From Malurus cyaneus samueli (Eukaryota; Chordata; Aves; Passeriformes; Maluridae): DNA of 64,000 nt. How positions within the stretch are numbered: the first letter of the stretch is position 1; every line of letters starts with the position of its first letter. Both the position numbers and the translations under genes were made by a program. Location of the stretch: assembly GCA_009741485.1 (NCBI GenBank), contig VKON01002658.1, positions 1,609,549 to 1,673,548 of the forward strand. Reading direction: 5' to 3'. Of this stretch, positions 55,701 to 64,000 are shown piece by piece. The notes under the pieces were generated by a model that saw nothing but the letters and a program-made list of their open reading frames with translations, made no database searches and was not told the origin of the DNA.

Positions 55701-58700
55701 AATCTAGAACAAAATTTGAAAGCTGCTAATTATAATCACAAGGCTGCCATAGTTCGGCACTACCATGGAGTTTCACAATGCCAGCAATTCCAGATGTTAT
55801 TTTCACCATGGATTCTGCTACAGTGCAGAGATTCAGCAATTTCATTTGCTTTGTGTATAAAGCCAAAGGAAAGGAAGTCATAAATCAGTTTTCAACTCAA
55901 AGCTAAACACTTACCCAAAGCAGGTACCAATGTGGACTGGCTCTGTCCAATCCTTGTTGTCATTTGGTTTGTCAGAACCACCTGAAAGAGGAAACAGAAG
56001 CAAAGAGGTAAGAAAGTCTCCTGGAAAAGCAGCAAATTGGTGGGAGGGAAGAGAGGGAATTTTCAAAAAGCTTTTACTGATGAAGCAGTTCCTCAGGCAA
56101 AACTCTTGGCAACTGTGATGAAGCTCCTGTGTTAATGAGGAGAAAACTGTAAAGGTGCCTCATCTTTTCCAAACAAATTAAGACAACCCTGTAAAATCTA
56201 TTTTTGGTTTGAATGGCAGATTTCTTTCATTCAAGACTTGAAAGCAACCTCAGTTTCTTCCTTCCCAAGGGAGGCAAACTCCACACCAATTGTTTATCCA
56301 CAACATTTGCCCTGAATGCTGTTTGGATCAGTGTTTAGCTGCACGTGACCTGCACTGGCCCTCCACGAGGAGCTCTCAGTCACTGGGGGAAGTGAACTTG
56401 GTGGTGCTGTTCACAATGTGCATTAGCCTGGTGATTAAGTGAGTTTCTGTGCCTTGTAGTCTAAAAATGCACAAGTGGGTACAACACAAAGCAGAATGGA
56501 AGTGAACAGACAGAGCGGGGGAGTGTTTTCGCAGCCCCAATCACTCGTGGGAGGCTCACAGACAGTCTAGGTTAGATCCCTGGTAGAAGTGGGGGTGGGT
56601 GAGATAGAAAGAAGCCAGGAATATTAATCACAAAGTTCATTAGAAATGAAAAATTGTACCCATCCTAGACCCTAGAGAGTTCCATTGTTTGACAGGCTCA
56701 GCGGATTCTTGCTTGAGCAGTTCAGAAAAAGTGTGTGAGAGCAAACAATTCCACTGAGCACACCCTGAAACATTTCCACAGCTGAGAGCCCAGCTCATAT
56801 ACACATATTTTAGAGGAGCAACTCATCACAAGCGGATGGTACCAGCCCCAAATAGCCTCCTCATCTCCCTGCTGGAGGAGTGCTGGGCATCCTCACTCCG
56901 AGTCCAGCTTTAGGATCTGACTTCCTACCATATTAGAGCATCCAGAGCTGCCTGACAAGCAATCCCTGGCATGCAGGCTGGATTTAGCCTGCTCACAGCT
57001 CATGGAACTAACTCTGACACTACCAACAAGGGGGCCAATCCAAGCAAAACCATTCCTACAGCTCTGGCTCCTTTAACCTGAATTTATTTAGTAATTTTGT
57101 ACTAAGCTGCTCCATGGTTCAGAAGAAATAATTCCCATATTTTTCCCTTGACAAAGGAAACCACTGTGCAATGACAGCTGCTGCTGTTCAAGGTCACCAG
57201 GTACCAAGTTGTGAGGGAAAGCACTCAGGAAAAGAGAGGCTGTGCAAACCTGGAACATCCATCTCCCTCGTGCCCAGAGCAGCAGGAAGGAGCTCCACAC
57301 TCATGTCAGGACATTCTGGGAACACTGGGCTCTTCCCTTCACTTCCCAGAGGAAGCACAAGGGCAGTTTTTTATTTTTAGCATCTCGGAACAACAGCCAA
57401 GTGCACCAGAGAGCTGTGGGTGACAAGCTCACAAGTCACCTGGACACTGTTAGAGCCACAAGCACCATTTTGAGGGCTGGGCAAGCTCTAATTCCTGAAC
57501 AATGCTTCTCGGAGCTGTCAGAACACTTTCAAAACAACTTCTGGAACAGCTGCAGCTTCCCAGTGCCATCTGCTGGCTGTGGGTCTGCTGCCTCCGGACC
57601 GTCAGTGACGTACAAACAATGCCCAGGAAGGAAGCTCTGGGTTTCCATGGATGCCAGAAGAGAAGGGCAGAGCAGCAGACAAAGTGGTTTTCATCCCTAG
57701 GAACACTTCGACCAGAGTTTATTTTTAAACAGTTGCGTTGGAATTGCTCAATGCTCTGAGGTATTTTTCTACGTAAAGTCAAGAAGAGCATTCCTCGTCC
57801 AACCAAATCATTGGAGGTGATGGGAAACAGCATTAAAAATGACAGGCTACCACTTAATGAAGATCCACAGGATGCTGTTGATGCAACCTTCACCTATTTT
57901 GGCAAGCCTAGGAATTTTCCACCTTTTAGGTGTTTTGCCTTTATGGTCCATCTACATTTACCAACTAAACTGACCAAAAAAAATGCAGAGGGACATTACT
58001 GCAGTTTAATTTTGCTATTTAGATACAAATCACATTTCCTTAATTCTTTGTAATAAAAAAAGCAGCATGTTTTGGGATTGCTGCCCTGGACTTACTGCTG
58101 TTTTATGATCATTGGCTATGATGATGAGCTGCTGGGCCAGCCCGTTCAGCAGCCTCGTGCGCAGGGACAGATCCTCAAAGTCGTGGCGAAAGGGAAAGGC
58201 AATTCCATCAATCACCACCAGCCGGACCTACATGCAGGAGAAAAGGGAAAAGCTGCCATTACCACCCTATAAGAAAATGACAAAAAGCAGCAAGACCCAT
58301 TTTTAAGTGCACTGGAATGTTTTATTTCATCTTTAGGTGAGCATGACTGAGAGACACCTAATGCTCTCTCAATTCCAGTGACAATCTGGGCAGGTGAAGA
58401 GCCTCAAGCTCAACCTTTTGCACAGTACCAGGCAGGCCAGAGCTGTCCCATGAGTTAACTCAGCAGAGAGCTGCCCTCCCAAATGTTCCCTCACTGCTCC
58501 CTCAAAGCTTCCTGACTTCTCTGCAGGTACAGAATACAAAATCACAAAGCTGGACTTAAAGCCTTGCACAGGAGAAACTGGACAAAATAATCATTAAACA
58601 CCAGAATTGTACTTCAGTCAACCCTACACAAAGAGTTAATTAATTGACCTTCTCCCTCAAAAACGAAATCCAAATCCAAATCAGAATTCAGGCTGTCTGG

Positions 58701-61700
58701 AGCCACAGCTGAGATAACTCAGCTCTTATCAGTGATCTGTCTTGGAAACATGGAGTTTAACAGATGCCTAAAGATATTCCAGGCACACTGCACTGGAGCT
58801 GAGGATCTCTCTTGCCTCGAGATGTTTGCTTTGCTGAATTATTTCTTTTGTAGCAATCATTAGCTGAAGTCAGAGCACGCTGCAGCTGCTGGCTCATCAC
58901 CCTCAAGACACTGTATAAACATTAGTCTGGGGGGTTGATTTATTCTAACTTCATTTGTTGTGGCTGTTTTGATGACCCAAGTGTGAAATACAGGAGGGAG
59001 ATGGATGGTCTTACAGTGCCTGCATGTTCAGATATCACTCAAATCCTCAGTGTCTACAAGTTCTTGCATTACTGCACAAGATAACAAATTGGACACAACA
59101 AAAAAAAAAATCCTGATTTTTCTACATTACTGATTTAACTCATTACTGGGAACTGTCTTTATGACTGGAGCATATAAACCTGCACAAACATCACCATGAA
59201 ATGGTCCTAGGCCTCCAACTGAATAAAAACCACCCTTAATTTGCAAAAGAAGATTAAATAGTTGGAATTAAGAGAAGATATTCACCTGTCTTCTCATTTC
59301 CCCTCCTTCCTACAAATTATTTTCCATGAGTCTGTACATCCTCCTCATGTATCATTTCTTTACTTTAGGAACAATCAGTTTAACAGCACAAACATGACTC
59401 ATGCTAGCCAGGAATGTATACATGGTTATATAACTCGTCTATCAGGAATATGTCCAGGTAGGATGGAATTTAGTTAAACTTCTCCCAGTTGTACTTATTT
59501 TAAGACGGCAAACAAGAAAGTAAAAAGAGAGCTGGGTAGCACCTGCCTTATTCTTGCCAGTTTGGCTCTAGCAGATGTTAAAGAATTAGGTTTTTTATTA
59601 CAAGACTATTTTTAATCAGTCTTTCTCATGTCATTAACAAGATCTCAAACTAATTCATATTTCCAAATGACACACTTGGATCTCTAACTTTACATCTTTC
59701 TTATCTCTAATTCTTCACAACTTTGTCTCTCTCATAAAACCCCCTAAAATCTGGAGGCTTCCTGTGGTCCCAGACTCGGCTCCAGAGGGCTCAGACTAAT
59801 TTTATGGAGAGCTGGACTGCACTGAGCAATCTGCCAAGTCCCTTCTAGCCTGCCCAAAGAATCAGCAGAAGATCTTGTGGCTCTCCTGCAACCTTCAGCA
59901 GTTGAGGCTGCAGGCCAAGCCCAGCTAATCAGCACAGATGGTTCCAGGGAACTGCAGCCCAGTGGAACTGTGCTAATGAAGCCGTGTACTTTCCACCAGA
60001 GCAAACACAACAGGGCACCGTTAGTACCTGGCAGGGAAAGGGAAATATCAGACTACACTGAGCAAAAGTCAGGCTCCCATCTGTGTTTGCAAGAACACAG
60101 CAGCTTCCATAAATGAAAAATTTTGGGGATATGTGCAAAAGACAGTCTAATCCAACACTGATTTGTGATCTGATAGAATAAGGCAGAGTGATTTTTCCCA
60201 GATCCTGACAGGGAGTGATCTGCAGTGCAGAATCAAGAAATCTGGAGGGGAGGTGGTGAAAATCTGCCTCACAATAGCATTTCTCTAAGACATTAGGTAC
60301 TAAGAAACTTTCTGGCTGCAGTCCACCCAAGAGTCAAGCTGCAGGCTCTGGTTGCTTGTAGCAACAGAAGATGCACTGAAAAGAAGAAGAGTCACTTCCT
60401 GGATGGTGCAGGATGTTTCTGGTCCGCAGTGACCTTCCAGGGCAAAAAAAAATGGCACCAAACCTTTCTGATGGCACCCTCGTGGTCACCACACACCTCC
60501 CTGGCTCAGGGGCTCCTGTGTGGAACAGTTCTGTGACGATTCCCAGCTCAGTGCTCCCAGAAATGGAACATGCAGCAGCACAGACCCAGTGTCCTCGCCT
60601 CAGAGTGGAAATTTGGGAGGATGGCAAAAAGCAAATCACTCTCCAGAGTAATTGGGATGAGAACGAAAAGGCAAACAAGCAGAAGGCTTTACATTTGTAC
60701 TCTGCTACCAGCCAATATTTCACTGCCAAGCTGCCGAGGTACCAAGGTGTTTACTTGTGTTACTATGGCAGAGAAAAATCTTCAGCTTGAAAGATGAGTG
60801 ATGCCTACTGACAAACCTGCACTAACCCTTACCTTGGAATGCTCTGACAGGAATTCTGGCAGCAGGTAGACCTGGGCCAGCAGCTCAATGTAGTCACGAC
60901 AACGGAAGTAATAGATGTGAGAGAGGATATTTTCCAGAGAGAAAGTCTCCAAAGCTTCCCGATGATCTGAGAACAAAACAAACAGATGAGTAAATGAGTC
61001 AGAAGTCTGTACGAGCATATTGTTACTTTCATCATCCCACCAAACCCTGCCCTCCACACATAGCAACAGCGAAGCCCCCAGAAACAGAACAGGCAAGGTA
61101 AGGAGTGTGGAAACATATTTTCCATCTGGCTTGAAAGTCAGGAAGGTGGTGAGCAGATGCCATCCCAGCATTTGCACTCAGACACACCGGAGCCTCCGAG
61201 GGAGGCCTCCAACAATGAAAAATTTATTTCTGAAGCAAGAACTTCTCCAGTAAATCATTTTCAAGCCAGAACACCACCAGAGGACATCAGGGACTATTAA
61301 TCATCCCTTGTTCAATATACAAGCAGCAGCTCATTTAATACAGTGTCTTTTTACCTCAGTTCAAACAGAAGTTTGGTGCATAAATTCTCTAAGAGTAACA
61401 TAAAAGTTGTCCTTATCCCCAAGAGACCGATGACTTAGAGAATAAAACTCTTACTAAATGTCAGGCTACATTGACTTTATAAAGGAGCTGAATTCCAGCT
61501 ATGGTTTTACTACATGGGCCTTCAGCAGCAATACTCAAAAAAAATTCTGCTGTTCCTCTTTTCTTTCCTCACCTGTTCCTGTGTTTTGAAACAAAACACT
61601 CAGTTTTGCTCAACAGAGTTGGGTTTGAGTGTTGCTGCAAATATGATCAACAAGGTGCTAAAAATATAGGAGAGGAAAGGAGAGAGGAAAGGAGGAAGCG

Positions 61701-63825
61701 CAAACACCCAAACCTCATCCACCCCAAGATCAAAATGATCACAAAATCACCATGTAGAAAAATAATTATTTTTGAAGTTGACCAGCTCAGACTGCTCCAG
61801 ACCCAGATGCAGCTCAGGGTTTGATACACACAGGTGGAAACAAAAAGCTGTCAGCAAATGTCGCTGCTGGTTAAACAGCGGCAAAAAAGAATAGATATAA
61901 AATATATAAAAAGTGGGTAAAAAACAGAAAGAAAGTTTATTGTGGGATAAGCTTTTTTTATTTACTTTAGCAACTAGCACATACATGTGTGTTAAACATA
62001 TATTGGTTAAGAGATAGCTGTTTAATTAGTAATTAGAATATAATTGGTGAGTTTGCAAAAGCTATAGTATTAGTAATGCTTATAATTTCTAGTTACTTGT
62101 GTTATCAATTTTACATTCTAATATGCTTTTCTCAAGGATGTGGCATTCCTCTTCCATGTAGGCTGTTAACACTCCCTTTCTCTTCCCAGGCCTCAATCAT
62201 ACACAATAATTGGCTGAGTTTCAGAATCAAGGCTTGTGGGGCTCCTTTCCCCCACAAGCAAACACTCCCTAAGCCATCCCTGCTGCTGAAACCCCACAAA
62301 AAGTAACACTGCAGCCTACAAGGCACTTATTTCACTCCATCCTTTTGCCTGCTAGGCAGGAAGCAACGCTTTAGCAATGTACCTTCTTCCTGCTGAGCCT
62401 CAGCAATGAGGTGGCAGTGCCTCACGCAGGCAGCTGCAATGTCCACCACTCTGTCCACCATGAAACTGCCCTCGGTGTCAACGAACACGGCTTCTCCAGC
62501 AACGCCCCCGAAGCACTCCGGGATCTGGACATCCACTGCCAGCTGCATACTGCCATGGGAAATGGAAACAGAGATCAATATTGACATCCCAGAGCTCTCC
62601 CAGCTCACCCCTGGAGTGATATTTCCACTGAGGACGGAAACGGGGAGCAGTACAAGCATTATTATATTTATAATGCTGGAGAAGAAGCAGAGATTGCTCA
62701 AAAATGGACTCATTTAATGGCTGAGTTAAACAAAAAGCGATTGTTGGTTGCACAGAAGCCACGGAACAATAAAATACCACAGCTGTGTTTTGCCAACGCC
62801 AGGTGCCCCGCAGATCTCGGTGATTTTTGTCAGCTGCACGCCACCTCCCAGGATGGTGTCCAGTGCTGAACAGAAGGTGATGATGAAGCCCTGGGTTTGC
62901 TCTTCTTCCAGAAGCTCCAGGGCCGTGCATTTCCTGGTGGCACCTGATCCCCCAGGCGTCCTTGCTGCATCCCCGTGGCACTCCTGCCTCACCACCTGCA
63001 ACGCTTCCAGCGCCTCCTCCCTGGAGATTCCGATTTCTAGGAAAGTCAAAACCACAAAACAGCACTTTTATTTTATAAGCAATGCCTGATTCTGCAGCGT
63101 AACACAGAATGATCCTTATTCACCCTCTCAGGACAATATGCACACAGCCCTGGCACTAATTATGGGATTTTCTTGTTTTCATAGATAATAAAGCTGTTGA
63201 TAATCAAAATCCCAGACTGCTTTGGGTTGGAAAGGGCCTGAAAGACCACTCAGTTCAAGACACTACCATGGACAGGGACACCTTCCACCATCCCAGCTTG
63301 CTCAGAGCTTCATCCAACCTGGCCTTGGGCACTTCCAAGAATGGGGCAGCCACTGCTTCTCTGGGCAACCTGTACCCGGGCCTTACCAGCCTCACAGGGA
63401 GGAATCATGGCACACTCCTTGAAAAAGGCAATTTTCTAACTTCAGAGAAGCTTATTTTGTTTAAATCACATGGAAAAAAAGAAGAGGGAATCTGGGGAAA
63501 GACGAGCAATGAGCCTGACAGAATCCTTTCGTTTTCCTGCAACTTATTTACACCCATCACTCAGTGTAAGATGATCTTTTACCAGAATCGTCTTTTCTAA
63601 TTATTCACTTGCCATTTCCCGTGGGCCTCACTGGGGTGGTGCCGGGGAAAGGGAAAAGGCCCGGAAGAATACTGGGAAGGCCCCGCGGGGCCGAATGCCG
63701 CCGGTACCTTTGCTCAGGCCGCAGGGGCCGGTGTCCAGCAGCTCCTGCGCCGTCTGGAAGCCGGCGGCGGCGAGGCGTGAGCGCAGGGCGGGGGCCAGGG
63801 GCAGCGTGCCCACCTCCCGCTGCAT
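46604..63825 (-). CDS. RAD51C: RAD51C, complete nine-exon gene (DNA repair protein RAD51 homolog 3)
   Basis: RAD51C is a RecA/RAD51-family ATPase. It acts in the nucleus in the BCDX2 complex (with RAD51B, RAD51D, XRCC2) and the CX3 complex (with XRCC3) during homologous recombination and replication-fork protection. The nine exons join with GT-AG sites to give 367 residues and a TGA/TAA-type stop; human RAD51C is 376, and the difference is the nine residues before its internal MQRD. Domains: N-terminal helical domain about 1-65; RecA core from about 75; Walker A GAPGVGKT at 116-123; the FVDTEGSF strand in exon 3; Walker B region RLVVID at 228-233 with Asp233; TNQMTT in exon 6; basic nuclear-localisation motif RKRPR at 357-361. 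Intron phases in order are 1, 2, 1, 0, 0, 1, 2, 0. No frame break or missing catalytic residue was seen, so it looks functional. It reads toward PPM1E on the same strand, as in human. Confidence 0.97.
46709..50260 (-). other. RAD51C: RAD51C intron 8
   Basis: Largest RAD51C intron at 3.55 kb. It is AT-rich and unique apart from a 70-bp tandem duplication close to the donor (50014-50151). No gene or mobile element was recognised. Confidence 0.85.
50014..50151. repeat. tandem duplication, two copies of about 70 bp
   Basis: Two adjacent units share GCAAATTA(T/C)CCCT, TCTGGAGATATCC, AATGTTACTG and TTCCCTTCAGAAG. The first spans 50014-50083 and the second 50084-50151, with small indels between them. 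The array sits about 110 bp into intron 8 from the exon 8 donor. Confidence 0.95.
50261..50321 (-). CDS. RAD51C: RAD51C exon 8
   Basis: Acceptor TTTCACCAG and donor GTGAGT bound 61 nt. It completes an Arg codon and encodes [20 protein letters not shown]; the [12 protein letters not shown] block is essentially identical to mammalian RAD51C, while the last residues (human LFQIK) have changed. Confidence 0.95.
50322..52867 (-). other. RAD51C: RAD51C intron 7
   Basis: 2.5 kb of AT-rich intron. It holds one member (52395-52469) of a short repeat pair whose other copy is in intron 6. Nothing else recognisable. Confidence 0.85.
52395..52469. repeat. short dispersed repeat, copy A
   Basis: AACCGTGGAGGAGTAGGAGG and the following TTGAAATTGC...CTCTTCAGAG align with 54301-54377 over about 75 bp with small gaps. 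The family is not one I recognise. The two copies lie on either side of exon 7. Confidence 0.7.
52868..52928 (-). CDS. RAD51C: RAD51C exon 7
   Basis: Acceptor GTCCCTCAG and donor GTGAGT enclose 61 nt encoding (G)[19 protein letters not shown] and the start of an Arg codon. The [15 protein letters not shown] core is diagnostic of RAD51C; mammals have DRKQR at the end. Confidence 0.96.
52967..52986. repeat. (CAG)6 microsatellite, CUG in RAD51C RNA
   Basis: Six CAG triplets plus CA on the plus strand. On the RAD51C transcript this is a CUG/UGC repeat about 37 nt upstream of the exon 7 acceptor, in the branch-point neighbourhood. Confidence 0.95.
54301..54377. repeat. short dispersed repeat, copy B
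   Basis: Starts AACCATGGAGGAGCAGGAGG and ends near CTCTTCAGAGCAGAGCATTA. It aligns with 52395-52469 with a 10-bp insertion and scattered substitutions. Origin unknown. Confidence 0.7.
55915..55981 (-). CDS. RAD51C: RAD51C exon 6
   Basis: Acceptor CTCTTTCAG and donor GTAAGT enclose 67 nt encoding [22 protein letters not shown] plus one base of a Gly codon, split here as [10 protein letters not shown] and [17 protein letters not shown] and LVPALG are conserved, but the middle is clearly different from the mammalian KIDRNQALL. Confidence 0.95.
55982..58095 (-). other. RAD51C: RAD51C intron 5
   Basis: 2.1 kb intron with no recognisable repeat. Some plus-strand frames of 70-150 codons occur in its GC-richer middle (57.1-57.8 kb) but overlap each other in all frames and resemble nothing known. 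Confidence 0.85.
58096..58227 (-). CDS. RAD51C: RAD51C exon 5 (Walker B)
   Basis: Acceptor GCATGTAG and donor GTAAGT enclose 132 nt (44 codons, phase 0 both ends). It encodes [20 protein letters not shown], then [13 protein letters not shown] and ANDHKTA. The hydrophobic strand ending in Asp233 is the Walker B element that coordinates Mg-ATP. Confidence 0.97.
58228..60832 (-). other. RAD51C: RAD51C intron 4
   Basis: 2.6 kb AT-rich intron. No transposon, repeat array or RNA gene was recognised in it. Confidence 0.85.
60833..60966 (-). CDS. RAD51C: RAD51C exon 4
   Basis: Acceptor GTTCTCAG and donor GTAAGG enclose 134 nt. Two bases complete an Asp codon, then 44 codons follow: [20 protein letters not shown] and [23 protein letters not shown]. 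Almost every position matches the mammalian protein. Confidence 0.97.
60967..62382 (-). other. RAD51C: RAD51C intron 3
   Basis: 1.4 kb intron. It contains a purine-only tract of about 30 bases near 61669-61698 (GGAGAGGAAAGGAGAGAGGA and onward) and otherwise AT-rich unique DNA. Confidence 0.85.
62383..62549 (-). CDS. RAD51C: RAD51C exon 3
   Basis: Acceptor CCATGGCAG and donor GTACAT enclose 167 nt. One base completes a Cys codon, then [40 protein letters not shown] and the more variable [15 protein letters not shown] follow. FVDTEGSF is the conserved strand after Walker A in RAD51 paralogues. Confidence 0.97.
62550..62777 (-). other. RAD51C: RAD51C intron 2 (228 bp)
   Basis: The shortest intron of the gene; donor GTATTT and acceptor CCATGGCAG. 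Nothing else is seen inside it. Confidence 0.9.
62778..63036 (-). CDS. RAD51C: RAD51C exon 2 (Walker A)
   Basis: Acceptor ACTTTCCTAG and donor GTATTT enclose 259 nt: two bases finishing Glu40, 85 codons and two bases of a Cys codon. It contains [43 protein letters not shown] and the ATP-binding loop GAPGVGKT (residues 116-123). The linker around [10 protein letters not shown] is variable between species. Confidence 0.97.
63037..63707 (-). other. RAD51C: RAD51C intron 1
   Basis: 671 bp, from donor GTACCG to acceptor TTTCCTAG. About a third of it is a CR1 fragment in the same orientation as the gene. Confidence 0.9.
63207..63415 (-). repeat. CR1 LINE 3' fragment in RAD51C intron 1
   Basis: Reverse-oriented CR1 3' end: ATCCCAGACTGCTTTGGGTT, GAAAGGGCCTGAAAGACCAC, GACAGGGACACCTTCCACCA, TCATCCAACCTGGCCTTGGG and GGGGCAGCCACTGCTTCTCT in family order. 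It closely resembles the copy at 33.9 kb. It is non-coding. Confidence 0.95.
63708..63825 (-). CDS. RAD51C: RAD51C exon 1 (start codon)
   Basis: 118 nt: ATG at 63825 in a good context (GCCGCCATGC), encoding [39 protein letters not shown] and one base of Glu40; donor GTACCG. This ATG corresponds to the internal Met10 of human RAD51C, and the nine residues before it in human are not encoded. An in-frame ATG without intervening stop exists at 63966 but lies in tandem-repeat promoter DNA and would add 47 Arg-rich residues unlike the family. Confidence 0.93.
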
Positions 63826-64000
63826 GGCGGCACCGCAGGGGCGGCACCGGCAGCGGACACCCGCCCCGGACACCCCCCGGGAAGCGGCGAGGCGTTGACC
63901 AGCCCACACCCTCCTTCTATGTGGCCACGCCACATCCCGGCCCCTCGTGGTTGGCCACGCCCACATCCCGCCCCTCCGGCTTGGCCACGCTTACAATCCC
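63826..64000 (-). promoter_or_regulatory. RAD51C: RAD51C promoter / 5' UTR, GC-rich
   Basis: GC-rich, CpG-containing DNA directly upstream of the start codon with Sp/KLF-type motifs (CCACGCCC, CCCGCCCC). No TATA box is evident. In human the opposite gene across this promoter is TEX14; that arrangement is inferred here, as no TEX14 exon is visible in 175 bp. Confidence 0.7.
63922..64000. repeat. 30-bp tandem repeat in RAD51C promoter (runs off the window)
   Basis: TGGCCACGC starts at 63922, 63952 and 63982, exactly 30 bp apart. Each is followed by CACATCCCG-CCCCTC-like sequence; the third is cut by the window end and is more diverged. Every unit carries a CCACGC(C) and a CCCGCCCC-type box. 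Confidence 0.92.

Larger units (their letters stand above)
52929..55914 (-). other. RAD51C: RAD51C intron 6
   Basis: 3.0 kb intron. It contains a (CAG)6 tract near its 3' end, copy B of a short repeat (54301-54377) and a T-rich pyrimidine tract at about 54098-54127. No gene or transposon was recognised. Confidence 0.85.

Noticed and set aside
56390..56760. Intron 5 segment with SINE-like feel (mixed GC, GGTTAGATCCCTGG string)
   Set aside because: No internal polymerase III A and B boxes in the correct spacing and no A-rich or tailed end were found.
57171..57893. Cluster of frames up to 152 codons in RAD51C intron 5
   Set aside because: All frames are open by chance in GC-richer DNA, with no similarity to known proteins and no consistent splice sites.
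62406..63089. Plus-strand frames of about 100-113 codons across RAD51C exons 2 and 3
   Set aside because: They are the antisense shadow of well-supported coding exons.
63826..64000. First exon of TEX14 on the plus strand
   Set aside because: Expected nearby from human synteny, but no start codon with recognisable TEX14 coding sequence or donor is visible before the window ends.
1..64000. CRISPR arrays, phage, plasmid or bacterial defence systems
   Set aside because: Spliced vertebrate genes and CR1 repeats establish a nuclear animal genome. The tandem repeats have no unique spacers between regular repeats.

Overview
This is a 64 kb piece of vertebrate nuclear chromosome, almost certainly from a bird. 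Four clear CR1 LINE 3' fragments and one good further one have the avian CR1 arrangement, including the block ending in a short TTCTATGAT-like tail. The introns are compact and mostly unique AT-rich DNA, and two CpG-rich promoters stand out. CR1 fragments of this kind suggest a neoavian bird, but I cannot name the species. Nothing bacterial, plasmid, phage or CRISPR-like is present.

Only two genes can be supported, both on the minus strand. (1) RAD51C is complete at 46604-63825. All nine coding exons join with canonical GT-AG sites and consistent phases into 367 codons plus a stop, the human protein length minus nine N-terminal residues. A poly(A) signal at 46422-46427 is followed by a GU-rich stretch. 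(2) PPM1E enters from the right with its promoter CpG island and first coding exon (37579-37964). Its donor at 37573-37578 opens a long intron that fills the window down to base 1. No later PPM1E exon was found. The order (RAD51C upstream, PPM1E downstream, same strand) is that of human 17q22. In human the next gene beyond the RAD51C promoter is TEX14, in the opposite direction; only 175 bp of that side are visible here.

Layout: 1-37578 PPM1E intron 1, with CR1 copies at about 6.9, 23.6 and 33.9 kb, tandem repeats at 9.77 and 34.09 kb and a GC-rich minisatellite at 37.33-37.54 kb; 37.56-38.53 kb PPM1E exon 1 and CpG island; 38.57-38.79 kb CR1; 38.8-46.4 kb intergenic; 46.4-63.8 kb RAD51C; 63.83-64.0 kb RAD51C promoter with a 30-bp tandem repeat running off the end.

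RAD51C is a RAD51 paralogue in homologous recombination; PPM1E is a metal-dependent Ser/Thr phosphatase. They are neighbours by conserved synteny, with no sign that they act in one pathway. I found no convincing undescribed system. The most useful anomaly is PPM1E exon 1: its reading frame is broken, and three missing single bases within about 40 bp would explain it. This is probably an assembly error in GC-rich DNA. Other points worth checking are the RAD51C N-terminus, the promoter repeat and small duplications close to RAD51C splice sites.
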